Below, piece by piece: positions 29,476 through 38,982 of a stretch of 64,000 nucleotides of DNA. The stretch lies in the NCBI GenBank assembly GCA_019614645.1, contig JABWDB010000006.1:6696001-6760000 (forward strand). The letters run 5' to 3'. The DNA is from Stratiolaelaps scimitus. Lineage: Eukaryota > Arthropoda > Arachnida > Mesostigmata > Laelapidae. The notes below the pieces were generated by a model that saw nothing but the letters and a program-made list of their open reading frames with translations, was not told the origin of the DNA and did no database searches. How positions within the stretch are numbered: position 1 is the first letter of the stretch; each line of letters opens with the position of its first letter. The position numbers were made by a program, and so were the translations under genes.

Positions 29476-29632
29476 CGTCCGCATGGTGGGACAGTGGCAA
29501 AGTCTCTGGCTGTCAAAACGGCAGAGGGCGCAGATTCGAGTTCAGTGTTCGTGATGACATACACGAGAACTTAAGCGTTGTGAGATTGCATTGTTCCTTT
29601 AATATACCAATAATGCTTTACATTTACCTTCA
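29476..29632 (+). mobile_element. tRNA-derived SINE, copy 2 (decayed)
   Basis: It keeps the AAGTCTCTGGCTGTC block, a mutated B-box (CAGATTCGAGTTC) and the tail ACTTAAGCGTTG...CTTTAATATACCAATAATGCTTTA. It sits just outside the Gypsy-related sequences. Confidence 0.65.
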
Positions 29633-29674
29633 CGACAAAGTTTATCTAATAGATTGTGTAATTCATGGATTGTA

Positions 29675-29838
29675 GACAGATAGGACGAGATGGTGATATC
29701 AAGATGTCCGCTATTGTCTTGCCAACTCAAACGTATCATCAAGAGCAGAGCTTAAGAACGATTTCTCAACATGGGTAAACTATCAGATAGGCTTTAGCCT
29801 GCATTTTACTCGAAAGCGACGAGGAACGTGTCGTCTGA
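29675..29838 (+). repeat. Direct repeat block A, upstream copy
   Basis: About 160 bases starting GACGAGATGGTGATATCAAG and ending near GGAACGTGTCGTC. It recurs in the same orientation at 33831-33993 with few differences. Here it lies before the Gypsy LTR; at the other end it lies after it. Confidence 0.75.
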
Positions 29839-30103
29839 GACTTGCACAAAAAAGGACAATAGACTATAACACGAGACCCTGCTTACATGCGCGATGGCAC
29901 GCAAAGCACAAGGTTGAATTAGTCACGTTGTATCAAGATTATCGTGGAGTAGAATTATATATAATAATATATACATAAAATTTAAATAAAAATATTCACT
30001 CTAATAGTAGTTAGCCGGCGTGAACGACGAAGAGTCATTCTTGTGAGGTCTCCAAGGTTCTTGTAATAAGTAACCATATAAAAATTGGCGACGAAGTAGC
30101 GAC

Positions 30104-31150
30104 ATGGATCCGGCACAACTGCAAGAGATCCTGCAAAACGTCGTCGGGAACAACAACAACAACAAATATTTCAACATCAGCTTGTGACGTCTATACAGCA
30201 GCAACAAATACAACATCGAGTCGACATAGCTGATATGATCAAGCAGTTGAAGGTCACTGGCACAGGAAGAGCAGGCACGTCAGACTCACGACCAGGTGAC
30301 GACCTTCAGGCGACACTGAGATAACTGCACTCCAGGATTACCCAGTTTACATATGACCCGGATCACGGACAGATATTTGAGTACAACCGATACCAAGAGC
30401 TTCTCAATACGGATACCAGCGCACCCGATGAAGCCGAAAAAGCAAGAGTCAGTCTGTTCAGAAGCTCGATCCGTTATGCTACGATAGGTACAGTACACAT
30501 ATACTTCCAAAAAAGCCGGCCGAATTGTCCCTCAACGACAATTGGTAACAATTCTTACAGAACAATTTGGCCAAAATATGTCACTGATTACTAGGCGTTA
30601 CAATTATCTGAAAGTACAGTGTCGATAATGATAGTCAGCGTACATTCAATGACTACACTGCAACTGTAAATCGCCTACACGAAATAGCTGAATGTCCACT
30701 ATTAATCCTTAATAGTAGACATCTCAGCTATTTCGTGTAGGCTTATTAATCAATGAAATGCTTGTTGTTCAGTCCACAAATCCATAACAAAATAGAATAT
30801 GACGATGTGCGTCAAGTCTTCTTAAGATTCTTGGACGATAAATAGAGGATGCAACTCTTCAACAGTTAGACAACAATGTACGTCGATTCATGCAGCTCCA
30901 GAGAGCTTCAAACACTATTGCAGGTGCAAAACATTACGAACATGTTGCTGACATCAAAAAGAAATCGCTACAAACATCTACAGACTCCCTAACACAATTC
31001 TTCGTACAAAACAAACAAACCAACTCCCCCATTTTTCCATGTCGACCCTACAGAGGAAAACACTGTAACAGAGATTGCAATTTTTATCTGTAAAATTTAT
31101 AAAGAATGTGGCCATAAAGAAATCATTTGCTCGAAAAAGCAACAACGTTA
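30104..31150 (+). pseudogene. Gag remnant of the Gypsy element
   Basis: The reading starts MDPAQLQEILQNVV, loses frame in a poly-Asn/Gln tract, and continues in other frames through capsid-like text (ITQFTYDPDHGQ, ELLNTD). It reaches a Cys/His-rich end near 31040-31145 (CRPYRGKHCNRDC, then KECGHKEIICSKK), which resembles a double zinc knuckle. Stops and frameshifts are scattered, and a 70-bp hairpin at 30673-30742 interrupts it. Confidence 0.7.
30673..30742. repeat. Hairpin with about 32-bp arms inside the gag remnant
   Basis: GCCTACACGAAATAGCTG reappears inverted as CAGCTATTTCGTGTAGGC, with a centre around ACTATTAATCCTTAATAGT. One arm is the authentic gag text, so the other is a local inverted copy. 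Confidence 0.85.
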
Positions 31151-31304
31151 TTGAACATCGTTACCAGCTAGAGGTCGTGGTAGATACCGAGACACTTTGA
31201 GAAACTTTCAACACAGGTATAGTAACATTATAGATACAGATAATATAATCATGGTATCTCAATGATTACAACTGATAATATAGACATCTCAACTAATATA
31301 CTAA

Positions 31305-31400
31305 AATGTTTCGTACTCTCACCATACAAGGCCAATCAATTAAACTTCGCCAAGATACAGGGTCCGATGTGACCATAATCAGTAAAAATACTTGGGAATA
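31305..31400 (+). pseudogene. Retroviral-type aspartic protease remnant
   Basis: A short frame reads FRTLTIQGQSIKLRQDTGSD followed by VTIISKNTW. DTGSD is the aspartyl protease catalytic motif of LTR elements. It stops soon after, just before a perfect 28-base palindrome. Confidence 0.7.
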
Positions 31401-31420
31401 GGATAGGGACACCACAACGG

Positions 31421-31448
31421 AAGCCTAGAAATGTACATTTCTAGGCTT
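31421..31448. repeat. Perfect 28-base palindrome
   Basis: AAGCCTAGAAATGT is followed directly by its reverse complement, with no loop. A second, shorter inverted pair (AAACTCTTA / TAAGAGTTT) lies at 31465-31491, just before the right arm of the long inverted repeat. Confidence 0.9.
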
Positions 31449-32089
31449 AAGGCCGCAAACATGAAAACTCTTACTTTTAAGATAAGAGTTTAAGATAACT
31501 CTTGCTTTTTCGAGCAAATGATTTCTTTATGGCCACATTCTTTATAAATTTTACAGATAAAAATTGCAATCTCTGTTACAGTGTTTTCCTCTGTAGTGTC
31601 GACATGGAAAAATGGGGGAGTTGGTTTGTTTGTTTTGTACGAAGAATTGTGTTAAGGAGTCTGTAGATGTTTGTAGCGATTTCTTTTTGATGTCAGCAAC
31701 ATGTTCGTAATGTTTTGCACCTGCAATAGTGTTTGAAGCTCTCTGGACCTGAATGAATCGACGTACATTGTTGTCTAACTGTTGAAGAGTTGCATCCTTT
31801 ATTTATCGTCCAAGAATCTTAAGAAGACTTGACGCACATCGTCATATTCTGTTAAGATACTTTCACACTCGATTCACATTATGGAACGATCAACACTACG
31901 GCCTTAGTAATTACGTAGTAAAACACGACATTAATTTGCTAGGAAACTCATGGATGAAAAAGGTGGAACGATTATGGAAACAACTTTCTACAGAGCCTTC
32001 ACAAAACAAGAACATTTCAACAGGTAATAAGTCTCTAACCCACCAGGCCTTGGAAAATGCATTCAAATCAAAGCTCATTTGAAATTAAA

Positions 32090-32620
32090 AAGCGATGCTC
32101 ATCCAGTTTTCATTAAAGCACGACCAGTCTCATTCAATGGCCTACCAAAAGCTTGACACGGAAATTGATAGGTTAGTTCGTCTTGATGTAGTAAGTCCTG
32201 TGAACTATTCAGTTTTTGCAGCACCCGTTGGTAGTTATTCAAAAGAAAAGACTATCGAATAAACAAAATATGTCTGGAAAATTTGGGAATACCAGGAAAG
32301 CCAAACTGGCAGCAAGACTTAATTTTAAAGAATCTAGGAACAGTAATGTACCAAGTCAAGGTTAATGATGTGATGTGGAAGCGCCATGCAAATCGTATCA
32401 AACCAAGAGATACCTTTGCTTTAAGAAACTATATAAGTCCATCATTGAAGGATACAGATCAGTCATCAAGGCATATAACTCAATCGCCCCAAAAAGATAA
32501 TTATAATTCAAGAACCTCCGATACCTCGGACTACAAGACCCGTCCGTGTAAACAGGAGACCGCCAGCATGACTTCAAGTGACTCATCAAGGGAAGAGCTA
32601 TTGTAGTCGAGCGAATTCCT
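32090..32620 (+). pseudogene. Reverse transcriptase and integrase C-terminal remnants
   Basis: KARPVSF, then after a frameshift DTEIDRLVRLDVVSPVNYS, matches the start of a Gypsy reverse transcriptase. The text then jumps at about 32270 to the integrase tail (LGTVMYQVKVNDVMWKRHAN). Everything between is deleted. The last open frame ends at 32606, just before the LTR-like repeat. Confidence 0.7.
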
Positions 32621-32664
32621 GGAGTAGAATTATATATATATAATTCTATATATATTCGAATCTT

Positions 32665-33655
32665 ATATATATAAGACACTTTGTTGAAGCTTCAGCATTC
32701 CGTAGTGCTGAAACGAACGCTTGCTAATGACGAAGCTCCTGCCAGCCTCTCCGCCGTTGCGTTTTGCTCTTTGGAAGTGTTTTCGTGCACCCTGCGCTTC
32801 TGTGCTGGGTGGGAGGGCGATGCCTCTAGACGACGTGCCGAGAGTGCCGCCCCTGAAGAGGGCGAGGCCTGGAGCGGCCGATGAGGTCGTTGTCATTGAG
32901 AATGAGGACCCGAGGGAGGACGCTTAACCGTTCACGGAGCAGCGCACGAAGAACGCCAAGCGTCCCGCGGGCCGTGAGGCACGCGGCCTGTTGCGGGGGC
33001 GTGGCTGCACGCGCTGCCCTCCTCGTCCCTTGGTACTGCGCTTCTGTGTGGGCCTCCGCCTCGGGGCCTCTGTAGTTGCGGCCCACAGCGTTGCGGGGAC
33101 CCCGTCGCAACGAATGGTCGCCATCCGCGACACACAATGCTTAATGGCACGCTCGTGAGGGCTCTCCACTCCGCCGGTATCCCTTGGACAAGGGAGCCAC
33201 AGGGTCTCGACACCTCTGACGGGCGCCGCCCTGACGGCCTCACCCTTATCCCCTTCCACCGAGGCCAGCACCTTGTTTGGGACGGCACGGTGGTTGACAC
33301 CCTAGCACCTTATGTCAGCCACTGTGCAACCACCCCCGGTTACGCGGTAGCGCGTGCGGAGCGGGCCAAGCTAAGGAAGTACGCCGCACTCCAAGCAACC
33401 AACCTTTTTTCCCCCTTTGCTTTAGGGACCTGGGGCGGGCACGGCCCTCTCACTGCGAACTTCCTCGAAGGGGTCTACCATAGGTTGATTCGCCCAACCG
33501 GGGACAAGCGCGCAGGTTCTTTCCTTCTGCAGCGCCTGTCCCTCGCTGTGCAGAGGGGCAATACCATCGCCTTCCTCGGGACATTGTCGACCTCTGCCCC
33601 CCCCCCCCGCCCCCATAATCCCTAGAACTAATTCCTAACTATATGTTACTGTATG
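32665..33655 (+). mobile_element. 5'-truncated reverse-transcriptase-type element inserted in the Gypsy 3' repeat
   Basis: This block is strikingly GC-rich compared with its AT-rich flanks. An open frame from about 33092 to 33625 encodes a C-terminal region with RHPRHTMLN, AGIPW, RRPDGLTLIPF, LVWDGTVVDTLAP and LAVQRGNT. I recognise these as the C-terminal domain found downstream of reverse transcriptases in some invertebrate mobile elements. The sequence 5' of this is broken. It ends in a C-run and an AT-rich tail with a duplicated AATAAATTTAGATAAAAATATTA unit. Confidence 0.6.
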
Positions 33656-33830
33656 TTTGAATAAATTTAGATAAAAATATTATTTTGAATAAATTTAGAT
33701 AAAAATATTATCTAATAGTAGTTAGTCGGCGTGGACGACAAAGAGTCATTCTTGTGAGGTCTTAAAGGTTCCTATTACGGAAGGAATTCCGTTTGAACTT
33801 GCCGCTGTTTAAATTCCATTGTGTAAGAGA

Positions 33831-33993
33831 GACAGGACGAGATGGTGACCAGAGATGGTGATATCAAGATGTCCGCTATTGTCTTGCCAACTCAAACGTA
33901 TCATCAAGAGCAGAGCTTAAGAAAATGGGTAAACAATCAGATAGATAGGCTTTAGCCTACCTTTTACTCGAGTGCGACGGGGAACGTGTTGTC
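33831..33993 (+). repeat. Direct repeat block A, downstream copy
   Basis: Matches 29675-29838 in the same orientation. It carries a small internal duplication (GATGGTGACCAGAGATGGTGATATC) not present upstream. Confidence 0.75.
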
Positions 33994-34080
33994 AAAAGTT
34001 ACTTTTGAACTAAATGAGATTCCACTAACTTTTGAACTAAATGAGTTAGAACCAAGGTCTTTTAGGAGTTAGATGTACTC

Positions 34081-35121
34081 CCCAGCTTTATTTACACACC
34101 GATTCCAGCGCTCTGGAAGTTTTGAAGTAGCCAAAAATAATGCTTCTTTGAGTAGGTCGACGTTTGCATATGGAACCCCACCTATTGCCCTTTTTAATGC
34201 ATGGAAACAACCATAATCGTTTGCATATGGAACCCCACCTATTGCCCTTATTAATGCATGGAAACAACCATAATCTCATGGGCTAAAATCAGGAGAATAT
34301 GGGGGTTGATGCCGTCGCTCAATATTGTTCCCCTCCACCCAGGCCGAAATATCAGCAGTGCGGTGAGGTCTTGCATTGTCGTCGAGTAACCACACTCGAT
34401 GTTGTCGATCCCCACGCCGTTTGCTCATCAATCCCTTCAAGAAGTCGAGATATCGGGGAGCATTGAGTACCTTTACCTTATGCCACTGTTTCGCTTGGCC
34501 ACTGTTTCGCTTGGTCCTTTTCAGGCGGTCTATGCAGGCTAACCCATGTCTCGTCTATCGACACGGTGTGTTCTAAGCGACTGGTTTGTTGCGTATAAGT
34601 CTTCAAATTAAATGTCGAACACCCCACTGCGTTTTCATCTGCTGAGCACTCAGTTTATGGGGAACCCATTTTGCATTGATTTTCTTCATCTTCAGTATAT
34701 TGGTGATAATTCTATAACACGTAGTCCGAGGATTTTCCCACTGTAAAATCGCTCGCACCAACCTTGCACCGTTTGCACGCATAAGGCAGACCTGCCGTAC
34801 GCGTTCACTAATTGTCGATGGATTTTAGTTCGAGGGTGTCCTTGGAGAAACAAAAACTTGATGATTTCCCGTTGATTTTTGTGGGAATTTGAACTTTTTG
34901 CTGCAGTGTCCATCTTTCTGATCGTATCGAAACCACTTAGTGTTCGAAATGAAGCCACGTTCCTGCCGGGTCCCCACTCCAAAAATTACCGCATTGTATA
35001 TCGTAGTTCGGATTGTGCGCCATTCGAAAGGCACGCAAATTCGAACGGAAATCCGTAATATAATAACTACAATAACAACAAACACACGTTCGTTGCGTCG
35101 CCATATGATTGAGTAAGCCAT
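34081..35121 (-). pseudogene. mariner-family transposase relic
   Basis: The minus strand contains pieces of a mariner transposase. They are an N-terminal helix-turn-helix segment (REIIKFLFLQGHPRTKIHRQ ... VQGWCERFYSG), a KWVPHKLS motif, RVWLLDDNARPH with the second catalytic Asp, YSPDFSP before a stop and D, and a tail GYFKTSRALESVCK-like frame ending near 34081. Several stops and frameshifts make it inactive. Flanking inverted terminal repeats could not be identified with confidence. It lies immediately beside the Gypsy-related block A. Confidence 0.85.
34161..34274. repeat. 57-bp tandem duplication inside the mariner relic
   Basis: The unit starting CGTTTGCATATGGAACCCCA and ending ACAACCATAAT occurs twice head-to-tail (34161-34217 and 34218-34274) with one substitution. 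Because 57 is a multiple of 3, it duplicates 19 codons in frame. Confidence 0.95.
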
Positions 35122-36848
35122 GAAACCGCGTCGATAAATGAGCTTCAGTGCAAGTGTGGAATAAGTCGTTTTATGTCATAATAATAATAACAGTCAACGG
35201 CGTGCGCGGGACCGTTTCTAGTTGCACGCACATGGTAGGATTTGGACTCGGGTTAACCCATGTTTCCAAATGCTTCTGCATTAATCCTGTGGCATTATGC
35301 CGGACAACCTTACTGTGCTGCTATTAAGCGTATAACCTATTGTGTGATTTCCTTGCACAGCGGCAACAGCGATATGAACCTTTAAGTATGAGGAAGTAAG
35401 CACGATTTTGAGATATTTCCATAACTATACTCTGCCCACTGCACGAGGAGCTATTGAAGTTATACGTCGACTTATTAAATCACATAACACGCCATGTAAT
35501 ATACAAAAAGCAAGAACAAATGCACTTTAATCCCTGCTCAAAGTAAGATTGTTACGAATCGCACTCTGCAATCGATCAATTGACCAGGACAAGCGCGAAT
35601 TTTTGCGGAACTTGCGAGCTTGTCGCCGCTCGCATAGGTTTACAGGCCTCTGAAAATGATAAGTCTTCATCTTGTGTTGAAAATGTCGGATGGACATAAA
35701 AAATGGCATATGCTTAATGCGTATGCCGCGTGAACTAAGTCAGTGTATAAATCCAAAACCTTGACTGAATCCAAATCAAGGTTATGGCCTTTGTAGATCG
35801 GAGCACTTTGCTGGTGCAGTGGCGCGGTTATGTTTATCGGCTAATTTATATTTTCGAACGCTGTGGGTACACTTATTTTTGTCTCTTCCACATAGTCGCA
35901 CAAATGCATGGCAGACAATGCCGTCGACCAGGGACATTACTACTCGCTAGATTGAATTACGGTTTTCGATTCCTCGATTGACGTATGTAGGATGTTGATC
36001 ACACTTTAACTCCGCCCGATATTCTAACCGGAAGATGAGATTTCATAGGTTCCAGATGTCATTTGTCATGCGAAGTTCTACCGACTGCAAACTTAACGTT
36101 CTGCCATAGCAAAAAAATACCTTACATATATTCTCTGCTATCACTAACCCTTTTATTTACTATGTCCACCTACTTTTAATCTATTCCACATAAATAAGTG
36201 AAATAATATATATATATATATATTCTTCGTGTTATATTCGTTTATATTTCCCCGCTATTTGCAGTTTCAAGAATAACTTCTTGGCATTTAATTAATTTGT
36301 TAAGCTTCGATTACTAAAAATTTTTCTTTTTTTATTATTAATATTATTTTGTTTTTTTCCATATTGTTCGGGTTACTGTAATGATATATAAACCTACAAA
36401 TGAACTCCACCGAAACCGAAAGCCATTTATATTCGCATACTTGCGTCATAGTCAATTATTTGATGTCATTGGCTTGTAAACACCCAAGTCCGCAATTAGA
36501 CCGCAACGAAGGGATTTCGTTAACTATTTTGTCTGCCATTCGAGCAAATGACATTTCCACCGCACAATTCTTATCGCAGATAACTCTATGCATGTCAATC
36601 TTGAAAATCCTCAACATTTTCTAAATTGTCCACACAGATTTCTCTTTAGCGGATATGTTCATTCTGAACATTCTATACACAAGTTTTTAGCTTTCGCGAG
36701 CTAGCGCCCGTCTACATTTCACCATTTAACTAGGGCGCTCTTTAGCGATGGTTACCAATAGCTAGTCAGAGCAGATGAGTTACGGTGTATCATTTTCTAC
36801 CGTAGTGCGTTTTCGTTCGAAGACGTTTACTTTACCAAACTAATGAAC
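35122..36848. other. AT-rich interval with one possible minus-strand exon
   Basis: A minus-strand acceptor (ATCATTTTCAG) precedes an open stretch at about 35691-35527. It encodes a basic 54-residue tail (RPVNLCERRQARKFRKN ... LTLSRD) ending in TAA. It might be the last exon of the gene at 36849-37145, but its phase (0) does not match that gene's putative donor (phase 2), so an extra exon would be needed. The rest shows nothing I can support. Confidence 0.3.
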
Positions 36849-37145
36849 TCACTCGGCCACGGCGTCGTAGACTTTATCTAGATTTCCGAGCGTCTCCTCA
36901 GGATCCTCATCTTCATCATCCCCATCCACCGCTATTCGTTTTCGCAGCCTCTCAGCTTCTTTTCTGACAGCCGGTAACGGCTTACTGTTCACCATTGATA
37001 CTACTTTGCCTGTCACATGGGCTTTCACAACTCGGGTCTTCATGTGTTTCCATCGAACGCTAGTGACGCTCACCGAGGGGAACACTGATCGGCAGACACT
37101 AGCTTCTAACACGATTCGCGCGGCACTTGATAACCCCAACAACAT
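36849..37145 (-). CDS. Small basic protein, probably mitochondrial, family not recognised
   Basis: 98 codons from an ATG in good context (AAAC before ATG). The N-terminus (about residues 1-33) is rich in Ser, Arg, Val and Ala with no acidic residue apart from one Glu, and reaches SVRWKHMKTR, which looks like a mitochondrial targeting signal with its cleavage region. Then follow VVKAHVTGKVVSM, a coiled-coil-like KEAERLRKRI, an acidic DGDDEDEDPEE patch and NLDKVYDAVAE. The stop codon overlaps a strong splice donor (GA|GTGAGT), so this may be only the first exon. I do not recognise the family. Its start is divergent from INPP4, with 1.8 kb between them. Confidence 0.55.
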   Translation of the reverse strand: MLLGLSSAARIVLEASVCRSVFPSVSVTSVRWKHMKTRVVKAHVTGKVVSMVNSKPLPAVRKEAERLRKRIAVDGDDEDEDPEETLGNLDKVYDAVAE

Positions 37146-38982
37146 GTTTCGTGGTGAATGTGCACGAATATTTTCTTTAAATATGTCTCATCTAATAACA
37201 ACTTAGGACTACGCAACAACTGTTTCCACCATGTGTCGAGCAACATGTATTTCGAGCTGCGTGTTTGGTCGAGTCTTCTCTACGCGCGGCCGCGTTCGAA
37301 TTCGGGTACGGCCAAGATCTAAGGGCTGGGTAGTGGCTGATATTAAACAAAAACATGATCAATTCTCGATTTGTTAACGCGCGAACTTCATCGATATTGC
37401 TTAAAATTCCGTTGTTCGTGTGGTTTATGCTTATGTTTTGTCGAGATACGTCGCGCTGACTGTGACTCATCATGTGGCTCAGTGAAATTCATCACCTAAA
37501 TCGGCTCGCTGTGCATTTTATAAATATTCTTCATGCATTGAAGTCCACTTCTGACCTTAAAGGCTGCCTAATCGACAACACATCCATACGCTGGCGCCGA
37601 CGCTCTTCCTGCAGTGGCAACCCACCACACCACCTAAAATACTCTCTGCTCTTAATAAGTTTGTTGATAGTCGCGTCGGGATAAGCCCGCCAGCGCCTCA
37701 CAACCCTTGCGTTTCTCTCAGATCCTCATCACAGAGCTGACAGTCTCCACGGTAGATCGTCTGCGTCGTCTGCAGCACAAGCAGACGAAACGACAAATCA
37801 CATCGGCAAATTTAGATGACGAAAAACACAATCCGAGGGGGAGAGTGCAGGCCCCAGTGAGGTCGTTCTGCGGTGAGTTTCTGTTTGTATCTCTCTGTGC
37901 CTCACTGGGGCCGTCGTTGATCGCTCGTTTGCGGGCGAGCATATGAGTGAGAGCGAGGAGAATTGTCACTTTACGAAGCAGCCGCCGCCGCCGCGGTTAT
38001 CATACTGGGCGCTCACTTGCGCTCCTCGAGTCATCTGGTCGGTCACGATCAAATATCGTTATTTTCTCTCTACATGTACTAACCCAGTGTGTAGCGCGTT
38101 TTTATAGACGACGCGATGGCGTAGAAAGAGTGCAGGTACGGCGGTGCGATGGGGTGCGTTTTTCTGTTCATCCCGGCTGTGGTTAGTTAGTCTATAGTCG
38201 TGTAGCGACCGCAGAGTGGCAACACAGACAACCAGCGATTTCAGAGAAGCTCGCATTTGTCTCGGCCGATAGTCGTGTGTATGTGGACGCAAGTGAGCGG
38301 ATTGTTCCATGTGAATTTGTGGGATAACACTCATATGTGAAATATCTCTGAAGATACGAATGGAAAGATGAAAATAATAGTATGATACTGATATGCCGGA
38401 ACCTTTGAAGGACGGCAAATAACCGGTTGATAAGTGATATTGCCGGCAAGTGAGGTGAACTTTGGCCCAATTGCGGTGAGCTGAATAGCGGCGTACAACA
38501 CGGTGGCTGTCTTGCGTAGCTCTGTGTATGAATACACCATATTTATAGTGGTTGAACTTTTGAATTATCTATCTAAATTCTCCCCTTTCCTGCAACTATC
38601 AAAATTCCCCCAAACCTGCACTAAATAAAGGCGAAAACCAAACATAAAAATCATGTCGTGGCGTTCAGGCCCAGACGTCCTGCCTTTGCATAGCGCCACT
38701 GTCCTCGTCGTGTACTTTGACGTCGTGAACTATATCAGATGATCATAAATTATACAAGCGAATTTCCGTTTTAGGCAACACTGCCTCCCACGCGTTAGAC
38801 ACTATAATCGTAACATTGAATTACTCGATTTGCATTAGCGCCATCCACTGTTCTCTACTGTTCTTAATGTGGCATATGTGTGGACGGGCACAGCGACGTT
38901 CTGGGCAAGTTTAAAATAATGAGATTTGTGTTCTCGTCAATATTGAATTACAGACGGCTGACGGGGGCCAAGTGTTGCCAGT
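37146..38982. promoter_or_regulatory. Divergent upstream region between the small mitochondrial-type gene and INPP4
   Basis: The two flanking genes point away from each other. Part of the region (37840-38200) is GC- and CpG-rich and contains a 13-bp inverted repeat (GGCCCCAGTGAGG ... CCTCACTGGGGCC, about 37851-37913). A splice acceptor (GAATTACAG) ends at 38953, 30 bases before the INPP4 ATG, so a 5' UTR exon of INPP4 probably lies in here. No TATA box is evident. Confidence 0.45.

Larger units (their letters stand above)
30785..31854. repeat. Long imperfect inverted repeat within the Gypsy relic
   Basis: The left arm is 30785-31142 and the right arm 31503-31854 (about 350 bp each), with a 360-bp spacer. 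The arms correspond to the same gag/zinc-knuckle coding segment in opposite orientations, with small indels between them. Confidence 0.9.
29945..33780 (+). mobile_element. Degenerate Ty3/Gypsy-type LTR retrotransposon
   Basis: Direct repeats define the ends: TGGAGTAGAATTATATA at 29945 and again at 32620, then a shared block from TAATAGTAGTTAG to AGAGTCATTCTTGTGAGG (29978-30075 and 33690-33776). After the 5' repeat comes TTGGCGACGAAG, a plausible primer-binding site, and a gag-like start ATGGATCCG at 30104. In order, remnants of gag, a Cys/His knuckle, a DTGSD aspartic protease, reverse transcriptase and the integrase C-terminus can be followed with many stops and frameshifts. Most of pol is missing. 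The interior contains a 350-bp inverted duplication and several palindromes, and the 3' repeat is split by a GC-rich insertion. It is non-functional. Confidence 0.8.
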
